A stretch of DNA of 38,969 bases from Phycisphaerae bacterium (GCA_002717655.1 PBAY01000022.1:1-38969), one strand, 5' to 3'. Counted from the stretch's first letter, positions 24,018-33,150 are shown. Notes: a model not told the origin generated them from the sequence alone. Numbers and translations: made by a program.

Positions 24018-24377
24018 ATGAGTGAGGCCACCCAGAATCCCGAGATGATCCCTCCTGTCAGCTTTGACAACTTCACCCAACTGGACCTTCGAGTCGCCAC
24101 CATTACGGCTGCCGAACATCATCCTGACGCGGATCGCCTGCTGAAAATTCAACTTGATGATGGAACCGAGGGCGGCCGACAGGTCTGTGCTGGCATCAAG
24201 GCTCACTATGAACCCGAGTCGCTTGTAGGAACCCAGGTCGTGATCGTGGCGAATCTGGAACCTCGGGTCATTCGTGGCGAGAAGAGTGAAGGAATGATTC
24301 TGGCCTGCACAAGCGGTGAAACAGTCAGCGTTCTACGAGTTGACCGCCCTTCAGCACCGGGCAGCAAAGTCAGCTAG
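24018..24377 (+). CDS. Free-standing tRNA-binding domain (CsaA/MetG C-terminal-like)
   Basis: A 119-residue OB-fold protein. SFDNFTQLDLRVATITAAE, HPDADRLLKIQLDDG and VIVANLEPRVIRGEKSEGMI match the EMAP-II/MetRS C-terminal tRNA-binding domain, with the usual GEKSEGM motif. Such domains occur fused to MetRS, as free subunits, or as CsaA, a proposed export chaperone; the sequence here cannot separate these. Length fits a single domain. The Met at 24018 has GGAG nine bases upstream; another Met three codons before is too close to it. The gene converges on ileS across a 258-base gap with two hairpins. Confidence 0.88.
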   Translation: MSEATQNPEMIPPVSFDNFTQLDLRVATITAAEHHPDADRLLKIQLDDGTEGGRQVCAGIKAHYEPESLVGTQVVIVANLEPRVIRGEKSEGMILACTSGETVSVLRVDRPSAPGSKVS

Positions 24378-24434
24378 CGTCCGGGCCCACCCCATCACCA
24401 TCAGATTTCCGGTCTGATCACAACAGGCGATCCT

Positions 24435-24467
24435 GTCAGATTCACCTGACAATCTGTGTGTTTTTTC
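24435..24467 (+). terminator. Hairpin with T-tract after the tRNA-binding protein gene
   Basis: TGTCAG/CTGACA (6-base loop) is followed nine bases later by TTTTTT within TGTGTGTTTTTTCTTTC. A second small hairpin, ATCAGA/TCTGAT, lies at 24400-24418. Either could end plus-strand transcription. Confidence 0.5.
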
Positions 24468-24578
24468 TTTCTGGACTGTGAGAAGGCTGCTGTAGCAGAC
24501 GCAGTTCACATAGAGGCCTCTGATCCTCGGCAACGCCGTCGTGAGCTTCAGGCCCGTGCATTGTGTGGTTCGCCGTGG

Positions 24579-24612
24579 TCGACCCTCCCCACCGGGCTCC
24601 GGAGAGGGTCGA
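24579..24612. terminator. Convergent hairpin between the tRNA-binding gene and ileS
   Basis: TCGACCCTC (24579-24587) pairs with GAGGGTCGA (24604-24612), 16 bases apart. There is no T-run on either strand. It is well placed to end minus-strand ileS transcription or block read-through. The remaining region 24468-24578 holds nothing I recognise; no tRNA or SRP RNA consensus was found. Confidence 0.4.
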
Positions 24613-24635
24613 TCATGGCTCTTTCCAGTCGGGAT

Positions 24636-27455
24636 TCAGTCGCTCAGAGCTTCAACCGCCTCCCAGTCTCGCTGACTGAGCATCGATCCATTGGATCGCA
24701 AGCTTACGGTTTCGTCACGACGCCAGGAACGTTCACAGCATGGTTCGCCACGCAGGTCCTCCACGATGACTTCCTTGACGGTGGCATCACATCGCAGACG
24801 CGACACCTCACACATGTCCTGAATGACGGAAGCAAAGTCGACCAGCACACCGTCTGGATCTGGCAGAACGATCCCCGCATCAAGAGATTTTTCGATCCCT
24901 CCTCGTTCAGGTGACTTGGCCTCTTCCAGACTCTTCAGCACGACATCACGAGCGGCGAGTACCTGAGGCCAATGATCATCCAGTTCCACCTGAATTGGCT
25001 GAACCAGTTCAAGGTGGACACAGGCTTCATCTCCATGAAGTGAACGCCATGCCTCATCTGCAGTATGCGAAAGGATCGGCGACGTCAGGCGACAGAGGAG
25101 TTCAACCAGTCTGTGCAGAACAGCCTGCGTCTGCAGGCGACGAGGACTGTCGAGACGATCACAGTAGAGGTGATCCTTGACCGCGACACAGTAGATCGAA
25201 GACAAGGTGTCATTGCAGAAATCAAACAAAGCCAGATGAGCACGCCTCAGCTCATACTGCCCATAGGCTTCCATGACTTCGGATTGCAGTCGTGCAGCTT
25301 CACTCAGAACCCACGCATCCAGAGAACGTGGATCCAGACCATCAAGGGCTCCTGCCTGCGGCGAGAAGTCGCTCAGATTGCTCAACAGGAATCGAATCGT
25401 GTTGCGAACCTTGCGATACGACTCTCCTGCCAGCTTGAAGAGCTCCATGTCTACGCGAATATCATTCTCATAGGCCAGACTGCTGACCCACCAACGGCAG
25501 ACATCTGCGCCGACCTCCTGCAGAAGATCATCGACATTCAGGGCATTGCCACCTGATTTGCTCATCTTTCGACCATCGCGGTCCACCATGAAGCCATGGG
25601 TAATCACCGACTTGAATGGAGATTCACCCATGACACCGAGTCCCGGCAGGAGCGACAACTGGAACCAGCCACGATGCTGGTCTGATCCCTCGGAATAGAG
25701 ATCAACGGGGCACCCCAGATCACGCTGTCTCATGACCGCATTCCATGAACTGCCTGATTCAAACCAGACATCGAAGATGTCATGCATCTTTGCGAGTGAT
25801 CCGATATCGAGGCCTTCCGGTGCATCCGGATCAGCTGTCGCATCGTAGGCCGCCAGCAGCGCAGTGGGATCCTCCAGGAACCAGGCATCACTGCCCCGCT
25901 CACCAAAGGCTGCCGCCACGGCACGCACGCTCGCCGGGGTCATGAATACCTCGCCAGAAGGAGTCGCAAACGCTGGAATGGGAAGCCCCCAGGCACGCTG
26001 GCGTGAAATACACCAGTCAGGGCGGGATTCCAACATGCCACGCATCCGGTTTCGCCCCCATTCGGGAATGAAGTTCACAGAGGACTCCGTAGCTTTCATC
26101 GCCATTGATCGAAGCGTGTCACCACCGTCCTTCAAGGAACGATCGACACCGATGAACCACTGCTCCGTGGCACGGAAGATGACCGGAGTCTTGGAACGAC
26201 CATCATGGGGATACGAATGCTCGATATCTCTGGCCGCAAAGAGGTGGCCGGAAGACTTGAGATGCTCCATGACCTTGCCATTGGCATCCCAGACCGAACA
26301 GCCACGCAACCATTCCGGGACCGTGTCGTCATACGTGCCATCGCCCTGAACCGGACAATAGATATCGATGCCTTCCCGGAGACCCGTGCCGTAGTCTTCG
26401 ACACCATGACCGGGCGCCGTATGAACCAACCCGGTTCCATCCTCTGTGGTGACATAGTCCGCCAGGACAACCGGACTGATCCGATCACAGAAGGGATGAC
26501 GATAGGTGAGCCCAGCAAGGTCGCTGCCCCTGCAGGAAGCCAATCGCTCGACCTTTTCCACACCACCAATACCGGCAACCTTGTCGACCAATTCCTCTGC
26601 GATGACGGTCAAGCCCCCATCCAGCTTCACGAGTACGTAATTCAGACGTTCATGGACGGCAATGGCAAGATTCGCCGGCAGTGTCCATGGAGTCGTGGTC
26701 CAGATCATGAATGAAGGGGTTTCATCCAACTCAAGGCCGAATGCAGCCCCGACACTGGAAGAGTCACACGCCTCGAAATCAACGAAGACCGATGGATCCG
26801 TCCTGTCCTCGTACTCCAGCTCCGCCTCGGCCAGTGCGGTCTCATTGGCAATTGACCAGTGAACCGGCTTCAACTGACGAAAGACGATGCCCTGCTCGAC
26901 AAGATCAGCGAAGGTTTCAACCACTCGCTGTTCATATCTTGGATTCATCGTGAGATATGGATTGTCATAATCCGCAATGGTGAGCAGCCGCTGCATCTGA
27001 CCACGCTGCAGCTTGATGTATTTCTCAGCATCCTTGCGACAGGCCCTTCGGATCGCCATTCGTCTGGCACTTTCCTCCAGGGAGTTGATCTTTTCGATCT
27101 TGCCCGACTCGGCCAGTTCGGTCATGACCTTGTGCTCGATGGGCAGACCATGACAGTCCCAGCCGGGGATGAATTTGCATTGACGACCTGACAGGAGTTT
27201 CGACCGGACAATGATGTCCTTCAGAACCTTGTTCAGGAGATGCCCGACATGGATGGAACCATTGGCATAGGGCGGCCCGTCGTGATAGATGAACGGTTCG
27301 GCACCCTCACGAGCATCCACGACCTGCTGATACAGATCGGACTTCGTCCATCGCTTGACGGTGGCTGCTTCATTCTGAGCAAGATTGGCCCGCATCGGGA
27401 ACGAGGTCTTGGGCAGATTGAGTGATTTCTTCCAGTTTGTCTTGGTTTCGGACAT
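24636..27455 (-). CDS. ileS: Isoleucyl-tRNA synthetase with degenerate C-terminal zinc finger
   Basis: A 939-residue class I synthetase that charges tRNA-Ile. HVGH at 69-72 is the HIGH motif, KMSKS at 630-634 is intact, and the editing domain (WTTTPWTLPANLAIAVHE) is present. The C-terminal zinc finger normally has the form CxRCW...CxRC. Here it reads GEPCCERSWRRDETV followed by GSMLSQRDWEA (903-937): three of the four cysteines appear lost, so zinc is probably not bound. The start is placed at MSETKTNWKK; an in-frame Met 24 codons upstream encodes sequence unlike the family. It follows the ZIP gene, transcribed in the same direction, after about 105 bases. Confidence 0.97.
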   Translation of the reverse strand: MSETKTNWKKSLNLPKTSFPMRANLAQNEAATVKRWTKSDLYQQVVDAREGAEPFIYHDGPPYANGSIHVGHLLNKVLKDIIVRSKLLSGRQCKFIPGWDCHGLPIEHKVMTELAESGKIEKINSLEESARRMAIRRACRKDAEKYIKLQRGQMQRLLTIADYDNPYLTMNPRYEQRVVETFADLVEQGIVFRQLKPVHWSIANETALAEAELEYEDRTDPSVFVDFEACDSSSVGAAFGLELDETPSFMIWTTTPWTLPANLAIAVHERLNYVLVKLDGGLTVIAEELVDKVAGIGGVEKVERLASCRGSDLAGLTYRHPFCDRISPVVLADYVTTEDGTGLVHTAPGHGVEDYGTGLREGIDIYCPVQGDGTYDDTVPEWLRGCSVWDANGKVMEHLKSSGHLFAARDIEHSYPHDGRSKTPVIFRATEQWFIGVDRSLKDGGDTLRSMAMKATESSVNFIPEWGRNRMRGMLESRPDWCISRQRAWGLPIPAFATPSGEVFMTPASVRAVAAAFGERGSDAWFLEDPTALLAAYDATADPDAPEGLDIGSLAKMHDIFDVWFESGSSWNAVMRQRDLGCPVDLYSEGSDQHRGWFQLSLLPGLGVMGESPFKSVITHGFMVDRDGRKMSKSGGNALNVDDLLQEVGADVCRWWVSSLAYENDIRVDMELFKLAGESYRKVRNTIRFLLSNLSDFSPQAGALDGLDPRSLDAWVLSEAARLQSEVMEAYGQYELRRAHLALFDFCNDTLSSIYCVAVKDHLYCDRLDSPRRLQTQAVLHRLVELLCRLTSPILSHTADEAWRSLHGDEACVHLELVQPIQVELDDHWPQVLAARDVVLKSLEEAKSPERGGIEKSLDAGIVLPDPDGVLVDFASVIQDMCEVSRLRCDATVKEVIVEDLRGEPCCERSWRRDETVSLRSNGSMLSQRDWEAVEALSD

Positions 27456-27561
27456 ATGTTCCGCCTGAATGAAGAACCGCCCCTGATGGAACGGCGGCCC
27501 CGCATGAATACGGAGCCGAATTGCCACATATTAGACGATTCACTCGAGGCAAAGAAGCCCC

Positions 27562-28440
27562 TCAATGGTCATGATCGTGGTGATTCTCGATCGGAGCGAC
27601 CATGGCAGGAGGTTGCTTCTCCTCAGAGCCGTGCTCGTGGTGATGGTGCTCATGAAACAGGCCGGCCACCCAGGCCACACCCAATCCCAGAAGCAAGGCC
27701 AAGGTGAGCAGGACACGGTCGTGATGATGGAACTGAAGTTCAGGCAGAAGATCACACAGAGACACGCAAAGGAACATTCCCACTGCAAATCCCAATGCCG
27801 GGCCCAGCCAGATGGGCGTATGGGATGCATCTCCAAGACCAAGGAACACACCAATCATCACGCCAATGGGCGTGACCAGTGAAAAGATCAAGTTGGCCAG
27901 TACACGACTGCCTCGACTTCTGCCATCAGCCGTCATGATGGCAATCAGACTCATCGAGTCAAATGGCTTGTGAAGCACAATGGCCAGCAGCATGGCGAAT
28001 CCCGGAATGGATTGCTCGGATTCCAGCCCCAGAATCGTCGAAGCAGACAAGGCGATGCCTGCCATCACACCATGCAGCGAGAGCCCCAGTGCTGTGGCAA
28101 CCCAGGAGACCGAGTGGTCATGCTGAGCGCACTTGTCATCCGCATCAGGAATCTCATGATGATGAAAACAGACAAATCGTTCCAGAATGAAGATCGCCAG
28201 AAATCCCGCCATGACCCACAGCAGGATGTACTCAAGCCCACCAGGCGAAGTCGACTCCAGATCTGCATGCACGGCTTCCGGCAACAGATCCAGCATCGCA
28301 AGGCCGAACATTGTTCCAGCCACGAAGGACAGCGCAATCTGCATTGCTCGATGAGAAGGCCCCATGCGAAGTGGCAACCAGCCGCCAAGCAGCGACAAGG
28401 CGATGATCAATGCACATTGAATGATGAGTATGAGTGTCAT
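27562..28440 (-). CDS. ZIP family metal transporter with altered metal-site motifs
   Basis: A 292-residue inner-membrane protein with about eight hydrophobic segments, and His-rich stretches at FHHHEIPDAD, in FHEHHHHEHG and at the C-terminus (HHDHDH). It matches the ZIP/GufA-like family, which takes up zinc, iron or manganese. The TM4 signature is HGVMAGIAL (usual HNxPEG) and the TM5 signature is HKPFDSMSL (usual HExPHE-like): the histidines remain but the usual acidic ligands are shifted or changed, so metal preference is uncertain. No strong Shine-Dalgarno precedes the ATG. An inverted repeat next to a TATGAT box lies upstream (28473-28500). Confidence 0.88.
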   Translation of the reverse strand: MTLILIIQCALIIALSLLGGWLPLRMGPSHRAMQIALSFVAGTMFGLAMLDLLPEAVHADLESTSPGGLEYILLWVMAGFLAIFILERFVCFHHHEIPDADDKCAQHDHSVSWVATALGLSLHGVMAGIALSASTILGLESEQSIPGFAMLLAIVLHKPFDSMSLIAIMTADGRSRGSRVLANLIFSLVTPIGVMIGVFLGLGDASHTPIWLGPALGFAVGMFLCVSLCDLLPELQFHHHDRVLLTLALLLGLGVAWVAGLFHEHHHHEHGSEEKQPPAMVAPIENHHDHDH

Positions 28441-28472
28441 GAGATGCTGTTCTGCAGTCGCTGAAACGGCAA

Positions 28473-28500
28473 ATCATACTTCCAGCGAGACTACCTCGCT
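28473..28500 (-). promoter_or_regulatory. Candidate promoter and inverted repeat for the ZIP gene
   Basis: On the minus strand TATGAT (28478-28473) is preceded by AGCGAG/CTCGCT, a 6-bp inverted repeat with a 5-base centre (28500-28484) in the spacer/-35 position. A metal-responsive repressor could bind here, but the motif is not a recognisable Fur, Zur or MntR box. No good -35 is seen. The rest of the 168-base gap (28441-28608) shows nothing firm. Confidence 0.3.
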
Positions 28501-28608
28501 ACAGCCCATAAAGACCAATAGAAATGCCTCAAACCCCGGCACAAGCAGCAAATTCCGACATGGATCCCTCTGGAGGGCCAGCTGATTGATGGCCTGCACC
28601 AGCGGCCG

Positions 28609-30864
28609 CTAGCGGCCTTTCAGTGGAATCGTCAGGCGATATCGCAGACCATCATCACCGGCCGACAACTCGACCGCTCCCCCCAGCTGATAGGAAATGA
28701 AACCCTCGATGAGTCGAGTTCCCATTCCCGGCGAAAATGGGAGCGAGACTTCCGGGCCACCTTCCTCCTCCCAGACCAGCTCAAGTTGATCATCCTTGCT
28801 GATCCAGTTCACATGAACCTGGCCTTCGTCTCTTGAGAGACTGCCATACTTCAAGGCGTTCGTTGCAAGTTCATTGAGAACCAGACAGGTGGGCGTGGCA
28901 ACATCCGGCGGCAACATGACATCCACTCCGTCAATATGCGTCCGGTCCGCACCACGACTGGCAGCCATGACGATTCGTATGGCTTCACGCAGTTCGACAC
29001 CTTCCCATTTGGATGCCGCCAGCAACTCATGTGCACGAGCCATCGAGGTTACACGGCCAGCAAAAGACTCCTGAAAGACTTCAATCGAGTCAGTATCACG
29101 AGCAGTCTGATCCGCCATGGAGAGAATCGTGGCCAGATTGTTCTTCACACGATGATCAAGTTCGCGAAGCATGCTCTGCAGTTGCTGGCCATAAACGATT
29201 GAACGCTGTTCAGAGAGAACTCGCTCAATGGCACGACCAAGACCAACGGCAATACTGCTCAATGCAAGAAGTTCATCTTCTTGCCAGGTCCGTTCATTTC
29301 GATCCGCGACCAGCATGGATCCTGCCGGTGCACCTTCGATCAGAATCGGAAGAATCAGCAATGAAGAGAAGCCATTTTCACGCATGACCAGACAGGCCTG
29401 ATGTTCACCACCAGCTTCATCGCTGAGTTTCTGGATAAAGGGGTCCCCTTGCTTCATCTGCTCTTCCCAGCCGGACATGTCGACAATCAACTGAGAGAGC
29501 TGATCGGCTATTGGATGCTCTCCGTCACTCCTGCCCCATCCAACGGGAACACCAGTGGAACCCTCGATTCCATCCAGTGCTTTCAGATGAAACGCCGCCA
29601 CTTCAACACCCAGACAGGCACCCAGACGAGACAGGAGCTCAGAGGCGACCTTCTGGAAATCGTGGCGTTCAAGGACGGATGCAACTACTTCAGATTCGGC
29701 CGCCATCAATTCGTTGACACACTCGACACGTAACTCTGCCTGAACTCTGAAGGTGATATCCACCAATACACTGACGATGCCGGATTCTTCATCAACACCG
29801 CCAACCAGCGTTTCCGTGTAGAGGACAACACGATTTTCACCATGTGCATTCACGACCGTGCATTCGCGCGTGCCATCCTCCGACTTGTGCATCACTGATC
29901 CAGCAAGCATGTCTTTCATCGAATCCGGAAGTTCCTCCGGCCGCCGACCTACGAGTTCCGACTGCTCGATACCGAAGAAGGCTTCGCAAGCTGCATTGCA
30001 TTCGAGAAATCGACCAACAATATCTCGATGAATCACTGGAAATGGCACGGCGTCGAAGAGTGCGTCCCGCAACCCGATCAAACCATCGATATCACGAGTC
30101 TGATCCTGAAGCATGCTTTCCAGAGTCCCGGCAAACTCCTTCAGACTGGCGGCCAATTGACGTGCTTCAAGTGGACCGCCTCCTGGAGTCTGAAATGGCT
30201 TCTTCTCCTGAAGCGCAGTTTCCGCATCTCTTGCCAGACGCAGCAAAGGGCGACTTGTCGTCACGACTACCCAACGCCACACCACTCCGACAAGAAGAAC
30301 GTATATGGCAACCGCCACCAACGTCACATAGAACAACCTGTTTCGGCTCTCACCCGCCTCTAGCAGTCGATCCTGAATCTCTCCCTCCAGCCTGTTTCTG
30401 TCAATCAAAAGCCGTGAAAGTACTGCTGTTGATTCTGAATCCCAGGAAGCGAGATACTGAGGCAATTCAGTACTTCGATCGCGTTCATCAAGCTCCAGTG
30501 CCGCTTGAAGTCGAGCGACATTTTCCTGAACCAACTTTCGAATGCGCGAAAGAGTGTCGCGATACGCACTCGCCATCTGATCATCCTGAATACGTGCAAT
30601 ACGTTCCAGAAGCGCAGCACCTCGATCCTGAGCTCCATCGATCAGATAGGTATTTCCATTGCCGTACACCAGATCACTCGTAACCGTCCATTGAGCTAGA
30701 TCCTCTTCCAGTCTGGAAAGATCGCCAAGCAGATTGGACCTCGCCCCGTAAGTCTCGATGTCCCGATCAAGATCGGCATAAGCCCATGACAGTCCGACAG
30801 CAAGCGCGAGCCCGCCCAGACTGCAGACCAACACAACAATCGCCATGTAGGCATTGACTCTCAA
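28609..30864 (-). CDS. HWE/HisKA_2-type sensor histidine kinase with PAS and GAF domains
   Basis: A 751-residue membrane sensor kinase. Transmembrane segments at about 8-30 and 178-201 enclose a periplasmic helical sensor of about 145 residues. HAMP-like linker (202-250), PAS domain (about 258-375, VPFPVIHRDIVGRFLECNAA), GAF domain (about 390-545) and the kinase core follow. The phosphoacceptor is His571 in ELDHRVKNNLATI, the HisKA_2/HWE hallmark; LNELATNALKYG (663-674) is the N box and GMGTRLIEG with QLGG (713-729) the G region. The start is TTG, overlapping the upstream stop as TTGA with AGGA six bases upstream. No response regulator is adjacent. The secreted and barrel proteins upstream may supply its signal (inference). 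Confidence 0.92.
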   Translation of the reverse strand: MRVNAYMAIVVLVCSLGGLALAVGLSWAYADLDRDIETYGARSNLLGDLSRLEEDLAQWTVTSDLVYGNGNTYLIDGAQDRGAALLERIARIQDDQMASAYRDTLSRIRKLVQENVARLQAALELDERDRSTELPQYLASWDSESTAVLSRLLIDRNRLEGEIQDRLLEAGESRNRLFYVTLVAVAIYVLLVGVVWRWVVVTTSRPLLRLARDAETALQEKKPFQTPGGGPLEARQLAASLKEFAGTLESMLQDQTRDIDGLIGLRDALFDAVPFPVIHRDIVGRFLECNAACEAFFGIEQSELVGRRPEELPDSMKDMLAGSVMHKSEDGTRECTVVNAHGENRVVLYTETLVGGVDEESGIVSVLVDITFRVQAELRVECVNELMAAESEVVASVLERHDFQKVASELLSRLGACLGVEVAAFHLKALDGIEGSTGVPVGWGRSDGEHPIADQLSQLIVDMSGWEEQMKQGDPFIQKLSDEAGGEHQACLVMRENGFSSLLILPILIEGAPAGSMLVADRNERTWQEDELLALSSIAVGLGRAIERVLSEQRSIVYGQQLQSMLRELDHRVKNNLATILSMADQTARDTDSIEVFQESFAGRVTSMARAHELLAASKWEGVELREAIRIVMAASRGADRTHIDGVDVMLPPDVATPTCLVLNELATNALKYGSLSRDEGQVHVNWISKDDQLELVWEEEGGPEVSLPFSPGMGTRLIEGFISYQLGGAVELSAGDDGLRYRLTIPLKGR

Positions 30865-31835
30865 GGTGATTCCTGCTGTTCAAGAACTGCTTCAGCTGCA
30901 AGTTCAGCTGCCGTTGCACAATCTGAAAAATCACTGATACGTCGAGACTCCAACTGCTTGAATGCCGTCATTGACCGCTCGTCCGGCCAACCACCCTGGC
31001 AGTCAATCCGCTTCAGACGACGTTCCGAATCAATGGCCCACCAGAGATCCCCCTTCAATCCAGCCAGATCAATCGATGTAAGAATCAACGTGCCGATCGA
31101 ATCACCTGATTTGTTTCTGACCGCCCATTCACCCTTGAATTCAAGCTTGAATCCAACTTCAGGAACGGGTATCGGCTGAAGCTCGCTGGATTCAGAAACC
31201 ACCTCGGAACCAAAGACCGATTCAGCAAACGGACGTGCTCTCATCTCACTGAGTTCATCACGCCAGACATCCTCGGTCAAGGCAATGGTCTTCAACCCAC
31301 TCTTCAAGATGGTTATCGCAAGCGCCCGTTGGTCTGCAGGAACTTCCCCACCCGACTCTACCAATGAAAGTTCCTGCTTCAGTTGGTCGAATCCCATGCC
31401 CTTGAGTTTCTGAGGGAATGGGCCTTCCATGAGCTTCGATGCCTGAGGATCGCGACAACGCTGGAACTGAAAACCCAGAACCTTCATATTCAGATCCAGC
31501 GCCCAGCAGATTTCAACCAACCCCCATCGGCCTCGCTCCGAACGAACATGAATGATTCCTGCCGTACGACCTGACTGGAACACCTCATAGAGCGAATGCC
31601 GACCGAATTCATTGAAGTGAATCGTGAAGGGCAGCTGCTGGCTCAGGTTTTCACGGTGCTCCGGGCCAACGGTTGCCGTGAGTGTTCGATATCGATCACC
31701 TTGGGGAAACAGCTGATAGACCTCGCGAACAGGATCCCTCAAAGCGCAATAGGCCTGAGCCGAGGCCTGCTCGGGCAGGACCACACACATGAAGAACGCC
31801 ACGACAATCGGGATCAGTCTCTGAATGCCATTCAT
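30861..31835 (-). CDS. Secreted protein of unknown function, possibly FMN-binding-like, coupled to the kinase
   Basis: A 324-residue exported protein: residues 1-26 form a signal peptide (MNGIQRLIPIVVAFFMCVV...QASA). The segment GIIHVRSERGRWGLVEICWALDL followed by VLGFQFQRCRDP and FPQKLKGMGFDQL distantly recalls FMN-binding (RnfG-like) domains, but I cannot confirm it. The C-terminal third (residues about 220-310) is a separate beta-rich region with two cysteines (IDCQGGW, SDCATA). The Met at 31835 gives the cleanest signal peptide; an in-frame GTG lies four codons upstream. Its stop overlaps the TTG start of the kinase gene, a strong sign of joint expression. It lies 47 bases after the porin gene. 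Confidence 0.72.
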   Translation of the reverse strand: MNGIQRLIPIVVAFFMCVVLPEQASAQAYCALRDPVREVYQLFPQGDRYRTLTATVGPEHRENLSQQLPFTIHFNEFGRHSLYEVFQSGRTAGIIHVRSERGRWGLVEICWALDLNMKVLGFQFQRCRDPQASKLMEGPFPQKLKGMGFDQLKQELSLVESGGEVPADQRALAITILKSGLKTIALTEDVWRDELSEMRARPFAESVFGSEVVSESSELQPIPVPEVGFKLEFKGEWAVRNKSGDSIGTLILTSIDLAGLKGDLWWAIDSERRLKRIDCQGGWPDERSMTAFKQLESRRISDFSDCATAAELAAEAVLEQQESP

Positions 31836-31881
31836 CCGGGTACCCACATCATCAAACCTGTAAACAAAGAGATGCGAAAGA

Positions 31882-33069
31882 TCAGAAGCGATAACGAATC
31901 TGCATCCTAAACGTCGTATCTGCTGGAAGACTCTGGTAATTGGTCAAATTCTGGACCCATTCACCACTCAAGACCCAATGATTGTCCACCGCCCACTGGA
32001 ATCCCAGTCTGGTCTGAATCTGCGTACTCCATTCAGGATCAAACTGCCGCGAATCCTGTCGCAACTGAAGGTAGAACAACGTGGTTTCCGAAGCAGGCCG
32101 CCAACCCAGTTCGATCAGACTGTTCACCACCGTATCTTCACCATCCAGACCAAATGAAATCTGGGACATGATGTCGACCGGCGCACCAAACCATGAAACA
32201 TCGAAACCAAGTCGACGTCGATGAATCGTATTCCCGGGAACATTCGGCCTGTAGAGATCTCCGTAGAAGCCTGACACACCGAATACCCATGGCTCACTAC
32301 GTGAAGTCCCGATTCTTCCTACGAACTCATAGGGGGAACCGGATGCATGCCATTCGTTGCCACTGCCACGTCCCAGGCCGATCTCGTATTCGACATGTTC
32401 CAATACGCCATTTACGGTCACACCCCAGTCAGCCTTGATGCCCAGATTGCGAGCGAGATCAACATTACGAAGCGTTCCATTCGTGTCGATCAACATCTCC
32501 AGTCCAAACGGCATCTCAAAGTGCCCAACCTTGATATTGAATCGACCTCCTGCCAGTCCCGTGTAGTTGAAGTTGAAGATCCGATACACGAATTCCCAAT
32601 CCGTCGGTCCATCAAAGAACCAGGGATGGGGTTGGACATTGTTGATCCGGGTTGCAAATCCCTGCAGCAGCAGCGTGCCCCAGTCACCCTCCTTGCCTGA
32701 GAAGACCTTGAACAGATCAAATCCATAGAACTGCGAAATACCCCATTCGCGCCGCTGACTGTTCCATTCGAAACGACCACTGAGATCGATGGCAAATCTG
32801 AGGTTGTCAGAAACGGGCCCAAGCCAGTCCAGAGGAATGCCTGAAGGAAACGGGTCATAGACAGTCCATTCCTGTTCAGGCTGACCGGCTCCCGGGGGAG
32901 AACCTGTCAACACATCCTGAATCAGTGACTCATCAGCAGCCGTTTCCTGAAGAGATGGAAGCAGATTCGTCACCAGCCTGGGTTGAACGGAGATGCTGTT
33001 CACCACGCCAGAATCAGCTGGAAATGCACTGAGCACGAAAATGGAGAGTGCGATCAACACGATCACCAC
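31882..33069 (-). CDS. Porin-like outer membrane beta-barrel protein
   Basis: A 395-residue exported protein. The N-terminus (MVIVLIALSIFVLSAF) is a probable signal peptide or anchor. From about residue 85 the chain shows alternating amphipathic strands (LRFAIDLSGRFEWN, WGTLLLQGFATRI, FNIKVGHFEMPFGLE, YEIGLGRGSG, RLGFDVSWFGAP, TTLFYLQLRQDS) and ends ...TFRMQIRYRF with a C-terminal Phe, the signal for outer-membrane insertion. The pattern RFNIKVGHFEMPFGLE resembles phosphate-selective porin-like barrels. The start is GTG (33069) with no clear ribosome site. It is the first gene of the barrel/secreted protein/kinase cluster and diverges from mutS across 81 bases. Confidence 0.82.
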   Translation of the reverse strand: MVIVLIALSIFVLSAFPADSGVVNSISVQPRLVTNLLPSLQETAADESLIQDVLTGSPPGAGQPEQEWTVYDPFPSGIPLDWLGPVSDNLRFAIDLSGRFEWNSQRREWGISQFYGFDLFKVFSGKEGDWGTLLLQGFATRINNVQPHPWFFDGPTDWEFVYRIFNFNYTGLAGGRFNIKVGHFEMPFGLEMLIDTNGTLRNVDLARNLGIKADWGVTVNGVLEHVEYEIGLGRGSGNEWHASGSPYEFVGRIGTSRSEPWVFGVSGFYGDLYRPNVPGNTIHRRRLGFDVSWFGAPVDIMSQISFGLDGEDTVVNSLIELGWRPASETTLFYLQLRQDSRQFDPEWSTQIQTRLGFQWAVDNHWVLSGEWVQNLTNYQSLPADTTFRMQIRYRF

Positions 33070-33134
33070 GATACCCGCGACGCCTCGGACCTGCTGATCA
33101 GGGTGAAAAGCAGGCCCTTTCCATGTCTTCGCCT

Positions 33135-33143
33135 TGATACACT
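33135..33143 (+). promoter_or_regulatory. Extended -10 box immediately before mutS (possible leaderless transcript)
   Basis: TGATACACT fits an extended -10 (TGn + TACACT), whose expected start point falls at 33150-33151, the A of the mutS ATG. No Shine-Dalgarno precedes that ATG and no good -35 is visible. The call is tentative. Confidence 0.35.
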
Positions 33144-33150
33144 CTCCCTG

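Noticed and set aside
24378..24635. Possible ncRNA or tRNA in the tRNA-binding/ileS gap
   Set aside because: I looked for T-arm (GTTCRANNC) and SRP-type GGTCAGG/GGAAGC patterns on both strands and found none; only hairpins are supported.
29844..30683. 279-codon plus-strand frame opposite the histidine kinase
   Set aside because: Shadow of the kinase; Pro/Arg/His-rich with no motif.
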